This document shows, piece by piece, positions 33,903 through 42,726 of a stretch of DNA of 64,000 nt (within the stretch, counting starts at the first letter, position 1; each line of letters starts with the position of its first letter). Source of the stretch: Exiguobacterium sp. s48. Its GTDB lineage: Bacteria; Bacillota; Bacilli; Exiguobacteriales; Exiguobacteriaceae. The notes under the pieces were generated by a model. It ran no database searches and was not told the DNA's origin. It worked only from the letters and a program-made list of their open reading frames with translations. The stretch is taken from positions 744,001-808,000 of the forward strand of contig NZ_JACSKC010000001.1 in the NCBI RefSeq assembly GCF_018617395.1, read 5' to 3'. A program made the translations under genes and the position numbers.

Positions 33903-35123
33903 TCATGTCTTTTCCCAAGGATTCTTCACTTTCGTCAGACCGAGTCGCTTCGCAAGAGGCTTAATCGTCAATCCATGCAAGGCGACAGACGTCACGACTA
34001 AACCGAGTGTGATGGGCAGCATCCGCTCCGCGTCTGCGATTCCGAGTTCAGTAATTTCTTGTGCGAAAAAGCCAGTCACTGTCATAGCGACAATCCCTCG
34101 AGGGGCAATCCAGCTAATGAGTGCCCGTTCTTGCGTCGTCAAAGGAGAGCCGAGTAATGATGTTTGCACTGAGATGGGACGAACGGTGAACAAGATTCCA
34201 AGAATCGACAGCAATAGTGGCCAGTCAAATATAGCGAGTAAACTATCGCGGGTCAAACTCGCCGTCAAAATGATGAAGACGGTCGAAACGAGTAAGATGG
34301 AGATATTTTCTTTAAATTCGCGCAGTTGATGTAAGATTCGTGCATGCCCATGTTTAGAATTGGCCATGGTCAACCCCATTGCCGTCACCGCCAATAGACC
34401 GACTTCCTGCATCACCCATTCACTGATGGCATAGACAAGAAGCACGCCAGAGAATGTAAGCGTCGTTCGTAAATATTCGGGAACTTTTTCATTCCCGAAC
34501 AAACGAATTAAGAGATGACCGACGGCAATCCCAAAGGCGACTGCGATGATACAGGACCAAAAGAATGGCAAATGACTGGCGAGTCCATCGTTCTGATAAA
34601 GGATGAAACCGACTCGAACCACAAACAAGCCCATTAAGGCTCCGAGCGGATCAACAATGATGCCTTCCCACTTTAAGACTGTAGCCGGACGAGCCGATAA
34701 GTTCGCCTGTCGTAATAACGGAATGATGACGGTCGGTCCGGTTACGACGAAGATAGCCCCCAGTGTGAATGCGGGTAGCCAATGAAAATCTCCGACGATG
34801 AGGAGGAGGAGCGATGTCAGTATGAAAGAGAGAAATACCCCGACCGTGACGAGGCGAAAGATGTACTTTCGCAAATCATCGATTTCCCGGAACTCGAGAC
34901 TGAGACTTCCTTCAAATAAAATGAGCGCCACCGCAATCGAAATGAGGGGACTATACAAATCCCCTAGTATTTCGTTAGGATTCAACCACCCGAAAATCGG
35001 ACCGACGAGGATCCCAGCAATCGTCATAATCAAGATCGCCGGAAAATCAAAGCGCCAAGCGAGTAACTGTGAAAGTGCTCCGATGAGGACTAATAGACTG
35101 AATCCAATCATCATGTCTTCCAT
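33903..35123 (-). CDS. Na+/H+ antiporter, CPA1/NhaP type
   Basis: A 406-residue membrane protein with about 12 helices. It has VVTGPTVIIPLLRQ in helix 5 and EGIIVDPLGA in helix 6, the ion-binding pair of NhaP-type exchangers. It ends shortly after the last helix, without the TrkA-C tail of longer NhaP2-like proteins. Start ATG 35123 has GGGGGGAG just upstream. Divergent from cardiolipin synthase. Distinct from, and only distantly related to, the antiporter at 1.3 kb. Confidence 0.85.
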   Translation of the reverse strand: MEDMMIGFSLLVLIGALSQLLAWRFDFPAILIMTIAGILVGPIFGWLNPNEILGDLYSPLISIAVALILFEGSLSLEFREIDDLRKYIFRLVTVGVFLSFILTSLLLLIVGDFHWLPAFTLGAIFVVTGPTVIIPLLRQANLSARPATVLKWEGIIVDPLGALMGLFVVRVGFILYQNDGLASHLPFFWSCIIAVAFGIAVGHLLIRLFGNEKVPEYLRTTLTFSGVLLVYAISEWVMQEVGLLAVTAMGLTMANSKHGHARILHQLREFKENISILLVSTVFIILTASLTRDSLLAIFDWPLLLSILGILFTVRPISVQTSLLGSPLTTQERALISWIAPRGIVAMTVTGFFAQEITELGIADAERMLPITLGLVVTSVALHGLTIKPLAKRLGLTKVKNPWEKT

Positions 35124-35232
35124 AAACTCCCCCCATTTCTTCAATTCTACCTATATGTATACCCGAATCATAAAAAACGTTCACTAACATTACCTGATTT
35201 CGGGTAAGACATGAAAGAAAGGGAGGGATACG

Positions 35233-36699
35233 ATGGAAGTAACATTCGGACTCATCATCGTCATCTTAACGTGGATCATCTTACTACTTAATCTCACATT
35301 TGCCATTACCATCATTTTCTTCGAGAGGAGAGATATCGGGACGACGTGGGCGTGGTTGCTTGTCCTTTTCTTCTTGCCGCTCATCGGATTCTTTGTGTAC
35401 ATTTTCTTTGGCCGCTTGATCAAATCTCAAAACTTTTATCAGGTCGAAGAAGAAAAGCGAGAAGCCTATCATCACCATGTCGAAGAACAATTAGACCAAC
35501 TCGATCGATCGATAGAACCATTCCACCATCCGTTACTCCTTAAGCATCGGCGACTCGCTCGTCTGAACCTCGTGTCAACGAATGCACTGATGTCTTTTCA
35601 TAATGACATCAGCACTCTTCATGATGGTACCCAAAAATTCGATCAGCTGTTTCAGGATATCGAACGAGCGACAAAAGAAGTCAATATCCAATACTACATC
35701 ATTCAAAACGATGCACTCGGTCAATCCTTGATTCGGTTGTTGACGGAGAAGGCAAAACAAGGCTTACGGATTCGACTGCTCTACGATGCAGTTGGGTCAA
35801 GAGGACTGAAACACAAACATTTTAAAGATTTTCTCACTCATGGTGGGGAGGTCAAGTCGTTTTTTCCATCAAAGCTAGGGATAAACTTCCGAGTGAACAA
35901 TCGTAATCACCGAAAGCTCTGTATTATCGACGGAGAACTCGGTTATATCGGCGGATTCAACGTAGGGGACGAGTATCTCGGTAAAGATGAACATTTCGGG
36001 TACTGGCGTGATGTACATCTACGGATTGCGGGTGATGCTGTTAAAGAATTGCTAGAACGATTCATCCTAGATTGGAACCGTTCTGTCCCGACGCGTGAAA
36101 AAGAAGAGAAGGACGCATTTGTCTGGCCGATTGAGAATGCGATGTTACCTGTCGCTCCGGTACAAATCGTGACATCCGGTCCCAACTCGTCGACAGAACA
36201 CTTAAAGAATATGCTCGTCAAAATGATTAGCCAATCTAAAGAATGCATCTACATCCAGACCCCGTACTTCATTCCAGATGCTAGTTTTCTCGACGCCTGT
36301 CGGATCGCACTCATGGCTGGTACAAAAATAAAGATCATGATTCCAAACAAACCGGACCATATGTTTGTCTATTGGGCAACATATGCGAATGCAGCTGAGC
36401 TTGTTCGTTACGGCGCAGAAGTGTTTACGTATGAGGAAGGTTTCCTCCATGCGAAGACACTTGTCATCGATGGGGAAGTCGCCTCAATCGGAACGACGAA
36501 CATCGATGCCCGAAGCTTCCGACTCAATTTTGAAATCTCGGCGCTCATTTTTGATCGCACGGTCGCACAATCTGTCATCGATGCGTTCGAGCGAGACGAA
36601 GCTCGTGCCGAACGACTGACGATTGAACGATATGAATCAAGAACGCGGTGGATTCGTTTTAAGGAAAGTGTATCGCGTCTACTCAGTCCTATTCTTTAA
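35233..36699 (+). CDS. cls: Cardiolipin synthase
   Basis: A 488-residue enzyme that condenses two phosphatidylglycerols to cardiolipin at the membrane. Two N-terminal helices (about 3-30 and 36-58) with the usual ERRDIGTTWAW between them, then two phospholipase D HKD motifs: HRKLCIIDG (about residue 226) and HAKTLVIDG (about 406), each followed by the family GGxN or TTNxDxRSF-type element. Length and layout match Bacillus ClsA-type proteins. GGGAGGG precedes the ATG. Monocistronic. Confidence 0.93.
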   Translation: MEVTFGLIIVILTWIILLLNLTFAITIIFFERRDIGTTWAWLLVLFFLPLIGFFVYIFFGRLIKSQNFYQVEEEKREAYHHHVEEQLDQLDRSIEPFHHPLLLKHRRLARLNLVSTNALMSFHNDISTLHDGTQKFDQLFQDIERATKEVNIQYYIIQNDALGQSLIRLLTEKAKQGLRIRLLYDAVGSRGLKHKHFKDFLTHGGEVKSFFPSKLGINFRVNNRNHRKLCIIDGELGYIGGFNVGDEYLGKDEHFGYWRDVHLRIAGDAVKELLERFILDWNRSVPTREKEEKDAFVWPIENAMLPVAPVQIVTSGPNSSTEHLKNMLVKMISQSKECIYIQTPYFIPDASFLDACRIALMAGTKIKIMIPNKPDHMFVYWATYANAAELVRYGAEVFTYEEGFLHAKTLVIDGEVASIGTTNIDARSFRLNFEISALIFDRTVAQSVIDAFERDEARAERLTIERYESRTRWIRFKESVSRLLSPIL

Positions 36700-36705
36700 A
36701 ACAAA

Positions 36706-36745
36706 ACATCCGGCAGAGGACACTCCTCATAGCCGGATGTTTTTT
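36706..36745. terminator. Bidirectional terminator
   Basis: Nine-bp stem ACATCCGGC/GCCGGATGT with 17-base loop between cls and the convergent DUF4129 gene; TTTTTT on plus, AAAAC on the other side. Confidence 0.8.
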
Positions 36746-37721
36746 AGCGGTTTTTCACTTGCTCGACGAGTCGCTTGAACGAATCGTTGATCTCTTGTGG
36801 GGCTTCTTTGTCCCCATACTCTGCAGCTTCTAGCCACTCAGCGTAAAGCGAATGGTTTGTGAACTCAATTCGTTTCAACCATTCAGACACCGTCTCCTCG
36901 CGCAAACGAGGGTGATGATGCTCAAGCTTTCGTCCCGTCTCAAGGAGTTGAATCTGACGAGGTGAGCGGACCATGCGCTTATCTGAAAGTGTCGGATGAT
37001 GAATACTTTTTGGAATCATCCCATCTTCTTGGATATCTTTCCGCTTCTGTAAGTAGAAGAACAAGAAAACTCCAATCAATAAGATGGCGACAAAGACGCC
37101 GATGAAAAACAAAGACTCATTCGAAGCAGATTCGAATAATGTCTCTTGAGACAACGTATCCGCATCAAGATTCGGGTTGTCTGGTACGAGAAACCGATTG
37201 ACGCGATCATTTGGATCGAGAACGATTCCGTCGAACCAGCTACCAATCCATAAAAAGAAAGGACTGATCCAAGCAATCACATTTCCGAATAGAAGTTCCT
37301 TTATCGTACGAATGATCAGGGATACGACCAGACCGATTCCTAGACCGAGGGCGAGCATCGTCACCATCCGCTTATAATCACGACGATAATACAGATTCCG
37401 TTGCCAAATCAAAAAGATGAACGGAAAGAGGACCATTGCAAGCGATTGTGTCGCCGGTGGGAATAACCAGTCCGCCACTAGGAAGAGCACACTCGCCATC
37501 GCGTAGCGGTCTGTCCAATCTAACGTCCGGATGAACGCATGTACGTACGTGAAAATCAAAAGCAAGATGCTCATCTCATAAGAAAAATACAAGGCGGCGA
37601 TACTTATGAGCGTTTGCACGATCAATTGTGTGTTTCGAGAGAGACGGAGCGTCAATAAAAAGAGCAGTGGAAAGACATGTCCGATATAAAAGGCTGCGAA
37701 GACCCACCATAACCATCTCAT
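36744..37721 (-). CDS. DUF4129-type membrane protein of MoxR cassette 2
   Basis: A 325-residue protein, larger than its counterpart at 18.2 kb. It has about five N-terminal membrane helices in the first 155 residues, an extracytoplasmic segment, another helix near 205-225 and a cytoplasmic DUF4129-like tail (LLETGRKLEHHHPRLREETVSEWLKRI). It overlaps DUF58 by 4 bases. The extra helices distinguish the two cassettes and could mean a different partner or compartment. Confidence 0.68.
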   Translation of the reverse strand: MRWLWWVFAAFYIGHVFPLLFLLTLRLSRNTQLIVQTLISIAALYFSYEMSILLLIFTYVHAFIRTLDWTDRYAMASVLFLVADWLFPPATQSLAMVLFPFIFLIWQRNLYYRRDYKRMVTMLALGLGIGLVVSLIIRTIKELLFGNVIAWISPFFLWIGSWFDGIVLDPNDRVNRFLVPDNPNLDADTLSQETLFESASNESLFFIGVFVAILLIGVFLFFYLQKRKDIQEDGMIPKSIHHPTLSDKRMVRSPRQIQLLETGRKLEHHHPRLREETVSEWLKRIEFTNHSLYAEWLEAAEYGDKEAPQEINDSFKRLVEQVKNR

Positions 37722-38746
37722 TGGCCGTCACCTCCTAACCGGAGAATGGATTGATTCCCGCTATACTTGGCCACTTTTCGTTCGAACAGCGACCTAGCGA
37801 GTGGGAAGTCACTCTCTGATAGACAAGCAAACGTAGTCATGATCTTACGAAAATGCACTTCTCCACTACCAGGTTGCAAATCATACGTGATCCCATCTTT
37901 CGTAAGCGTCGGGACAATCAATCCATAGCTTGCGTTCTCTTTTTCAAAGTCACGGCATAGTGCTGCCGCTTGTGAGATGAGACGTTCCATCTGATACGTA
38001 AGGGCTCGTCCGTCTTTCGTCAGCAAATCGAGGACAATGACATACTCATTCGCCTGTACGGGTTGTTCCGTACGAGCGAGAAGTTCCCCCGTTTTTGCAT
38101 AAGCAGACCAATACAGCTGACGCATCGGCTGTCCATGGTACGGCGTGACTGATTGGAACGTTTCCGGGTCACGATAGGCACTATGCCGTACCATCTCCTC
38201 ACCAGGAAGGGTAGGAGGGCGCTTTGGAATCGGATACGGTGAGAACTCAGGAAATACATAACCGATTCGTGGGAGAGCGTCTTCCTTGTATAGAGAAAAC
38301 ATTCGAAGCGGGTCACGAATCTCTAAGCCGATTGCCTCTAACCGAATCGGACCACGTTTCTTCGCATGAAGCGGAATGGTGAACTCGACAGTTGCATTTG
38401 TCTCGACAAAATTCTCCTGTCGCCAAAAGGCGTGCCCTTCAGACTCGACCGTCGGATGTAAATAGCCGGATAATCGAACAACCCCAAGCGGCACTTTTGC
38501 TGTCGATACAAGGTTCAAGACATACACGGCATCGTCATTCGGAAAAAGTTTTAGCTCTTCTGTGAGGTCGATTCGGATATGCTCCGCCAACCGGAACATG
38601 AATGCCGGCATGACCAAGGCGTAGAGGCTGAACCCAATCAATAGACTCGCAATCAAGACATTTCCATACAGTGCCGTAAAGATCCCGACGACGAACAAGA
38701 GCCACATATAGCCGGACTCGAGATAGCGTGGGCTGACTAATTGCAT
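37718..38746 (-). CDS. DUF58 protein of MoxR cassette 2
   Basis: A 342-residue protein with two N-terminal helices (about 10-50) and a DUF58 core: EMVRHSAYRDPETFQSVTPYHGQPMRQLYWSAYAKTGEL carries the family's RxYxxGxxxRxIxWxxxA pattern, better preserved than in copy 1. The von Willebrand A-like strand is VIVLDLLT. It lies between MoxR (1 base apart) and DUF4129 (4-base overlap), a tightly coupled operon. Confidence 0.78.
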   Translation of the reverse strand: MQLVSPRYLESGYMWLLFVVGIFTALYGNVLIASLLIGFSLYALVMPAFMFRLAEHIRIDLTEELKLFPNDDAVYVLNLVSTAKVPLGVVRLSGYLHPTVESEGHAFWRQENFVETNATVEFTIPLHAKKRGPIRLEAIGLEIRDPLRMFSLYKEDALPRIGYVFPEFSPYPIPKRPPTLPGEEMVRHSAYRDPETFQSVTPYHGQPMRQLYWSAYAKTGELLARTEQPVQANEYVIVLDLLTKDGRALTYQMERLISQAAALCRDFEKENASYGLIVPTLTKDGITYDLQPGSGEVHFRKIMTTFACLSESDFPLARSLFERKVAKYSGNQSILRLGGDGQ

Positions 38747-38747
38747 C

Positions 38748-39656
38748 TTACACCTCTGAAGGGACCGGGATGGTCTCGAGTACAGATTTAATGAGCTTAG
38801 TCGGTTTTGTCTTCAGTGAAGCCTCGACCGTCAAGACGATGCGGTGTCCTAGAATTGGTAGTGCGAGCGCCCGAATGTCTTCTGGAGACACGTAATCGCG
38901 TCCTTCCATATAAGCGTGCGCACGAGCCGCCATCGTATAGGCAAGCGTTGCACGAGGGCTAGGTCCAACCTCGATATCCCGATGATGTCGAAGGGACTCC
39001 ATCAAATCGAGTAAATAATCTTCGATTGCCTCATGGAATCGTACATTTCGGACCTCCTGTTGCATCTTCAACAGCTCATCTTGCTGCAATGAAAATGATT
39101 CGGTCGAGAGGTGTTCGTTTCGAATCAGTCGCCGCTCTGAATCACGCGAGAGCGGGGCGAGGGTCAACTTGAATAAAAAACGGTCCAACTGAGCCTGCGG
39201 GAGCGGGAACGTTCCTTGTCCGTCGAACGGGTTTTGCGTGGCAATCATAAAAAACGGATCGGGCAGTTTAAGTGACACTTCCCCAAGTGTGACTTGTCGC
39301 TCCTGCATCGCTTCGAGTAACGCGGATTGCGTACGTGGTGTCGTCCGGTTGATTTCATCGACCAGTAAAATCGAAGTGAAAATTGGACCTGTTCGACGTT
39401 CAAACGCGCCAGTTGTCGGATTAAATAGTTCCATCCCTAAAATATCACTCGGTAATGTGTCCGGTGTACATTGGACACGCTGAAACGTTGCCGAAATCGA
39501 ACTCGCCAAACTACGCGCGAGAGTCGTTTTTCCCGTACCGGGACGATCTTCAAGCAATACATGTCCCCCGGATAATAAAGCAATCGAGGCAAGCTTAATC
39601 GCCTTCGATTGACCAATGACTTGATCATTCAAATGTGAAACCCATGGATGGTTCAT
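38748..39656 (-). CDS. MoxR-family AAA+ ATPase, copy 2
   Basis: A 302-residue AAA+ protein. Walker A GTGKT at residues 40-44, Walker B LLVDEINRT, ATQNPFDGQGTFPLPQAQLDRF and GPSPRATLAY. First gene of the second MoxR-DUF58-DUF4129 operon; the order differs from the first (DUF4129-MoxR-DUF58). AGGGGG precedes the ATG. Its close likeness to copy 1 over the whole length shows duplication or separate gain of the cassette. Confidence 0.92.
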   Translation of the reverse strand: MNHPWVSHLNDQVIGQSKAIKLASIALLSGGHVLLEDRPGTGKTTLARSLASSISATFQRVQCTPDTLPSDILGMELFNPTTGAFERRTGPIFTSILLVDEINRTTPRTQSALLEAMQERQVTLGEVSLKLPDPFFMIATQNPFDGQGTFPLPQAQLDRFLFKLTLAPLSRDSERRLIRNEHLSTESFSLQQDELLKMQQEVRNVRFHEAIEDYLLDLMESLRHHRDIEVGPSPRATLAYTMAARAHAYMEGRDYVSPEDIRALALPILGHRIVLTVEASLKTKPTKLIKSVLETIPVPSEV

Positions 39657-39737
39657 TCAAAATCCCCCTATATTTTTCTGATAATTAAGAAAATCATAGC
39701 ATATTCACCTCAGGAGATGTACGGAAAATCCAATCAA

Positions 39738-39770
39738 TAAAAAAGACCGACTGGTTACAACCAGTCAGTC
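39738..39770 (-). terminator. Rho-independent terminator of the ABC genes
   Basis: On minus an 11-bp stem (39745-39755 with 39760-39770, one mismatch) then TTTTTTATT. The permease stop codon touches the stem. Confidence 0.85.
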
Positions 39771-40467
39771 AGCGCTTTGGAGAATCCAAATATCGTTCAA
39801 AATGACGTTCGAGCCAATCTTGGAAAAACGACATAAATGTACAGATCCCCCAGTAAATCAACGCGACGACGATATAGACCGTCATGTAGTCGAATTCTCG
39901 TCCACCGACGATCTTGGCCTTGTTAAAGATCTCAGGTACCGTGATCATCGCGGCGAGCGAACTCGCTTTAATCAAATCGAGAAAGACATTCGAGAGCGGG
40001 GGAAGGGCGATCCGAGTCGCCTGCGGCAAAATGACACCTTTTAACGTCAAAAATTTACCCATCCCAAGCGAGCGTGCCGCCTCAACTTGTCCTGTATCGA
40101 CCGCGCGAATCGAAGAGCGGATAATCTCAGCAATATAGGCAGCTGAATTTAAACTGAACCCGAGAATGGCTGCCGTCAATGCGGCAAACTCGATCCCGAT
40201 GAATGGGAATCCCGAATAGAGGATAAACAAGATGATCAAGATGGGCACACCACGCATGAACGAGATGTAAAAAGTGGACGGATAGCGCAGAAGGCGTGTC
40301 GGGGACAGCTTACCTAACGCCAATACGAGACCGAGCACGAGACCAAAAAACATACTGAGAAATGAAATCCAAAGCGTATTCGGTAGTCCACCCAACAAAT
40401 AAGGAAACGATCGGATGGCTAGGTCTACGTCAAAGATGGCGTCCCATTTGATATCCGAGAACGTCAT
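39769..40467 (-). CDS. Polar amino-acid ABC transporter permease (TcyB-like)
   Basis: A 232-residue inner-membrane permease of the HisM/TcyB group. About five helices, with the EAA loop EAARSLGMGKFLTLKGVILPQATRIALPPL that contacts the ATPase, and the FxxxxRGxPxLxxLF motif as FISFMRGVPILIILFIL. It follows the binding-protein gene by 9 bases. No ATPase gene is present in this unit, so an ATPase from elsewhere must power it, or the set is incomplete. By similarity cystine is the leading substrate guess. Confidence 0.87.
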   Translation of the reverse strand: MTFSDIKWDAIFDVDLAIRSFPYLLGGLPNTLWISFLSMFFGLVLGLVLALGKLSPTRLLRYPSTFYISFMRGVPILIILFILYSGFPFIGIEFAALTAAILGFSLNSAAYIAEIIRSSIRAVDTGQVEAARSLGMGKFLTLKGVILPQATRIALPPLSNVFLDLIKASSLAAMITVPEIFNKAKIVGGREFDYMTVYIVVALIYWGICTFMSFFQDWLERHFERYLDSPKR

Positions 40468-40476
40468 ATCGACTCC

Positions 40477-41325
40477 TTACTTCGTCTCGACGATTGTCGC
40501 ATCCACGTCAGGTTCAACCGAGACGTCCGCTCCGTTGTAGAATTGCTCAGACAACTCTTTGACCGTACCGTCTTCGAGCATCTCTTCTAACACCCGGTCA
40601 ATGTTTTCCTGGAGCTCATCATTCTCATTGTCCATCAAGAAAGCCACTTCTTGTGGGTTATAGGCGATATCCGGGTGGATGGTAATATCGAACTCAGGGA
40701 AAAAGGCGAGTGCGAGTGTCTGGAGGTAGTAATCGTTCAAGATGACGTCAGTGCGTCCAGTCGAAACGTCACGCAAATACTGATCATTCGTTGCGTTGTC
40801 ATAAATGACTTCTTCAGCGCCATATTGACGAGCCACGTCCATGAAGACGGTCGTCGCTTCACCAGCGGCTTTTTTGCCTTTCAAGTCTTCAAGCGACTCA
40901 ATGCCTGAAAGATCACTCTTCCGAACGATGGCTGTCCCGTATGTGTACTTATACGGTTTCGAGAAGGCAAATTTCTCTTTACGGTCTTCTGTGACCGAGA
41001 TGTCGTTTGCTGCGACATCAATCTGTCCGTTTTGAACGCTTGTCAACATGTTGTCAAACGCCATTTCTTTAAATTCGATTTCAAGATCGAGACGTTTCGC
41101 AATCTCTTTCATGAGTTCTACGTCAAAACCAGTCAACATGTCGCTCTCTTCTTCACGGAAAGAAGCGGGGTAGAGCGTACCGGCCGTACCGACTGTCAAC
41201 GTTCCTTCCTCTTGAATTTCTTCCCAGCGTGTCTGATCTGCTTGATTCGTGCTATCATCACCACAAGCGGCGAGCGGGACTGCTAAGAACAATGTTGCGG
41301 CTAATCCTTTTGTCGTTCGTTTCAC
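40477..41325 (-). CDS. Amino-acid ABC transporter binding lipoprotein (TcyA-like)
   Basis: A 282-residue extracytoplasmic substrate-binding lipoprotein. Lipobox VPLAAC at residues 16-21 with Cys21 the lipidated residue, followed by a family 3 binding domain: GTLTVGTAGTLYPASFRE, LTGFDVELMKEIAKRL and ISVTEDRKEKFAFSKPY. Substrates of this subgroup are cystine or other polar amino acids. GTG start with AAGGAGG. Transcribed from the promoter near 41.37 kb, flanked by repeats. Confidence 0.9.
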   Translation of the reverse strand: MKRTTKGLAATLFLAVPLAACGDDSTNQADQTRWEEIQEEGTLTVGTAGTLYPASFREEESDMLTGFDVELMKEIAKRLDLEIEFKEMAFDNMLTSVQNGQIDVAANDISVTEDRKEKFAFSKPYKYTYGTAIVRKSDLSGIESLEDLKGKKAAGEATTVFMDVARQYGAEEVIYDNATNDQYLRDVSTGRTDVILNDYYLQTLALAFFPEFDITIHPDIAYNPQEVAFLMDNENDELQENIDRVLEEMLEDGTVKELSEQFYNGADVSVEPDVDATIVETK

Positions 41326-41340
41326 AAGAATTCCTCCTTA

Positions 41341-41400
41341 AGATGCTTCATCTGTCTAAAAATAGCATGACTTCAATGGTCTAGCAACTGTGAAGCATCT
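41341..41400 (-). promoter_or_regulatory. Promoter flanked by inverted repeats, amino-acid ABC genes
   Basis: On minus: -35 TTGCTA, 17-base spacer, -10 TATTTT with TG extension. A 10-bp inverted repeat surrounds it: AGATGCTTCA at 41341-41350 and TGAAGCATCT at 41391-41400. The downstream copy extends to a palindrome AGATG-CTT-CATCT (41341-41353), and a further partial copy, ACAGATGAA, is at 41406-41414. Likely repressor sites; the alternative is a leader RNA with two exclusive hairpins. Confidence 0.45.
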
Positions 41401-41590
41401 ATCAAACAGATGAAATAGATATTTGAAACGAATATTCATGAAGCGCTATCATTCCTTTGAATTCAAAAATCATTGGAATAATACAGCGTTTCATTTAACG
41501 TGAAACAGAACAAATCATTCCTTTCCAGCCTGATTATAATCATAATGAATGATAGGAAGGTCATACGAAAAAATATTGGAGGTGAAACAG

Positions 41591-42127
41591 ATGAACCCAA
41601 TCCAAATTGTCGCATTGCACAAATCACTCATTCCACAAGTGAATGATGCGAATGACCCGTTTCCAATCATTGGTCGAATCATTCCTAGCTATTTAAATGG
41701 AGCATGGACTTACAGAGAAGAATTGAATATGGAGATTTCGGAGCTTAAATTTCCCGATGACCGATTAGATTGGGATCATTATATCGACCAGGATGATCGT
41801 GTTGTGTATCTAGCCATGGATGCGGATACTTGCGTTGGGCAAATCCGACTCACGACGGACTGGAGTCGATTCGCATACATTGAAAACATCGCGGTCCGTC
41901 AATCGTATCGTAAACGTGGAGTCGGACGGATGCTGCTTGAAATGGCAGAATGTTGGGCGAAGGAGAAACAACTCATTGGATTATCATTAGAAGCACAAAA
42001 TGATAACTTGATTGCATGCAGATTTTATCGAAAAGAGGGATTCCAACTAGGTGGAGTCGACTCAATCAAACAATATGCGAATCCACAAATCGAATTGACC
42101 TTATATTGGTACCGAATTTTCACATAG
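41591..42127 (+). CDS. GNAT acetyltransferase, streptothricin acetyltransferase-like
   Basis: A 178-residue GNAT protein. Not only the acetyl-CoA motif (RQSYRKRGVGRMLLEMAE) but the whole frame matches the SatA/Sat4 group: FPIIGRIIPSYLNGAWTY near the start, DRVVYLAMDADTCVGQIRL, FAYIENIAV, LEAQNDNLIACRFYRKEGF, SIKQYANP and a final TLYWYRIF. SatA enzymes acetylate streptothricin; related chromosomal genes in Bacillus give low-level resistance. Whether this one does is untested. GGAGGTGA sets the ATG at 41591. Monocistronic, next to the dif-like site. Confidence 0.8.
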   Translation: MNPIQIVALHKSLIPQVNDANDPFPIIGRIIPSYLNGAWTYREELNMEISELKFPDDRLDWDHYIDQDDRVVYLAMDADTCVGQIRLTTDWSRFAYIENIAVRQSYRKRGVGRMLLEMAECWAKEKQLIGLSLEAQNDNLIACRFYRKEGFQLGGVDSIKQYANPQIELTLYWYRIFT

Positions 42128-42144
42128 GAGGGGAAATCAAATTT

Positions 42145-42168
42145 GAGCGGAAATCGCTCTCTTTTTTT
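42145..42168 (+). terminator. Rho-independent terminator
   Basis: Short stem GAGCG/CGCTC with 5-base loop followed by a run of eight T after the acetyltransferase gene. Confidence 0.7.
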
Positions 42169-42171
42169 TAA

Positions 42172-42251
<80 letters not shown>

Positions 42252-42258
42252 AGAAAAA

Positions 42259-42711
42259 TTAAGATGAATGCGTATATCGAATTAATGTGACGCCAAGTTC
42301 GGGTTCGAATTCCGCGCTTCTTTCGAATCCGAGTTTCGTATATAGACGCTTGGCTGGGCCATTATGCTTGCCGGTGTGCACATATATGAGTTTACCTTTG
42401 TGAAGTTTCAGCACGTGTTCGAGTAACGTCGTCGCCAGTCTCGCCCGAAAGTATGTCGGATCAATACATAGTTTCGTGATTTCCACCGTAGTTTCAGACG
42501 ACTCGATGGTCACAAATCCAATGATCCGCTCTTCGATAAATAGCCCATAGCTCGTTCCGGGCAAATTTTGAATAACATCAATCGTCTCATATCGTGCCGG
42601 AATCTCATCAAAACCGAGCAATTCTGCTTCAACAGCATACGCATTTCGTTGAATTTCAAGCATCTGGCGTGCTTGTTCGAATTGCTGTATAGGGATCTCT
42701 TTCAGTTGCAT
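42259..42711 (-). CDS. GNAT-family N-acetyltransferase
   Basis: A 150-residue GNAT protein: acetyl-CoA region KLCIDPTYFRARLATTLLEHVL (the usual RGxGxG is degenerate) and LIYVHTGKHNGPAKRLYTKLGF, the conserved end motif. Acceptor unknown. Last gene of a three-gene minus operon (NUDIX, MBL, GNAT). GGAGGG lies before the ATG. A single gene away from the dif-like site and terminator. Confidence 0.82.
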   Translation of the reverse strand: MQLKEIPIQQFEQARQMLEIQRNAYAVEAELLGFDEIPARYETIDVIQNLPGTSYGLFIEERIIGFVTIESSETTVEITKLCIDPTYFRARLATTLLEHVLKLHKGKLIYVHTGKHNGPAKRLYTKLGFERSAEFEPELGVTLIRYTHSS

Positions 42712-42726
42712 GCTTCAACCCTCCCG

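Noticed and set aside
41326-41420. SAM riboswitch or T-box in front of the amino-acid ABC genes
   Set aside because: No S-box or T-box core sequence is present, and a promoter lies inside the repeats, so DNA operators fit better.
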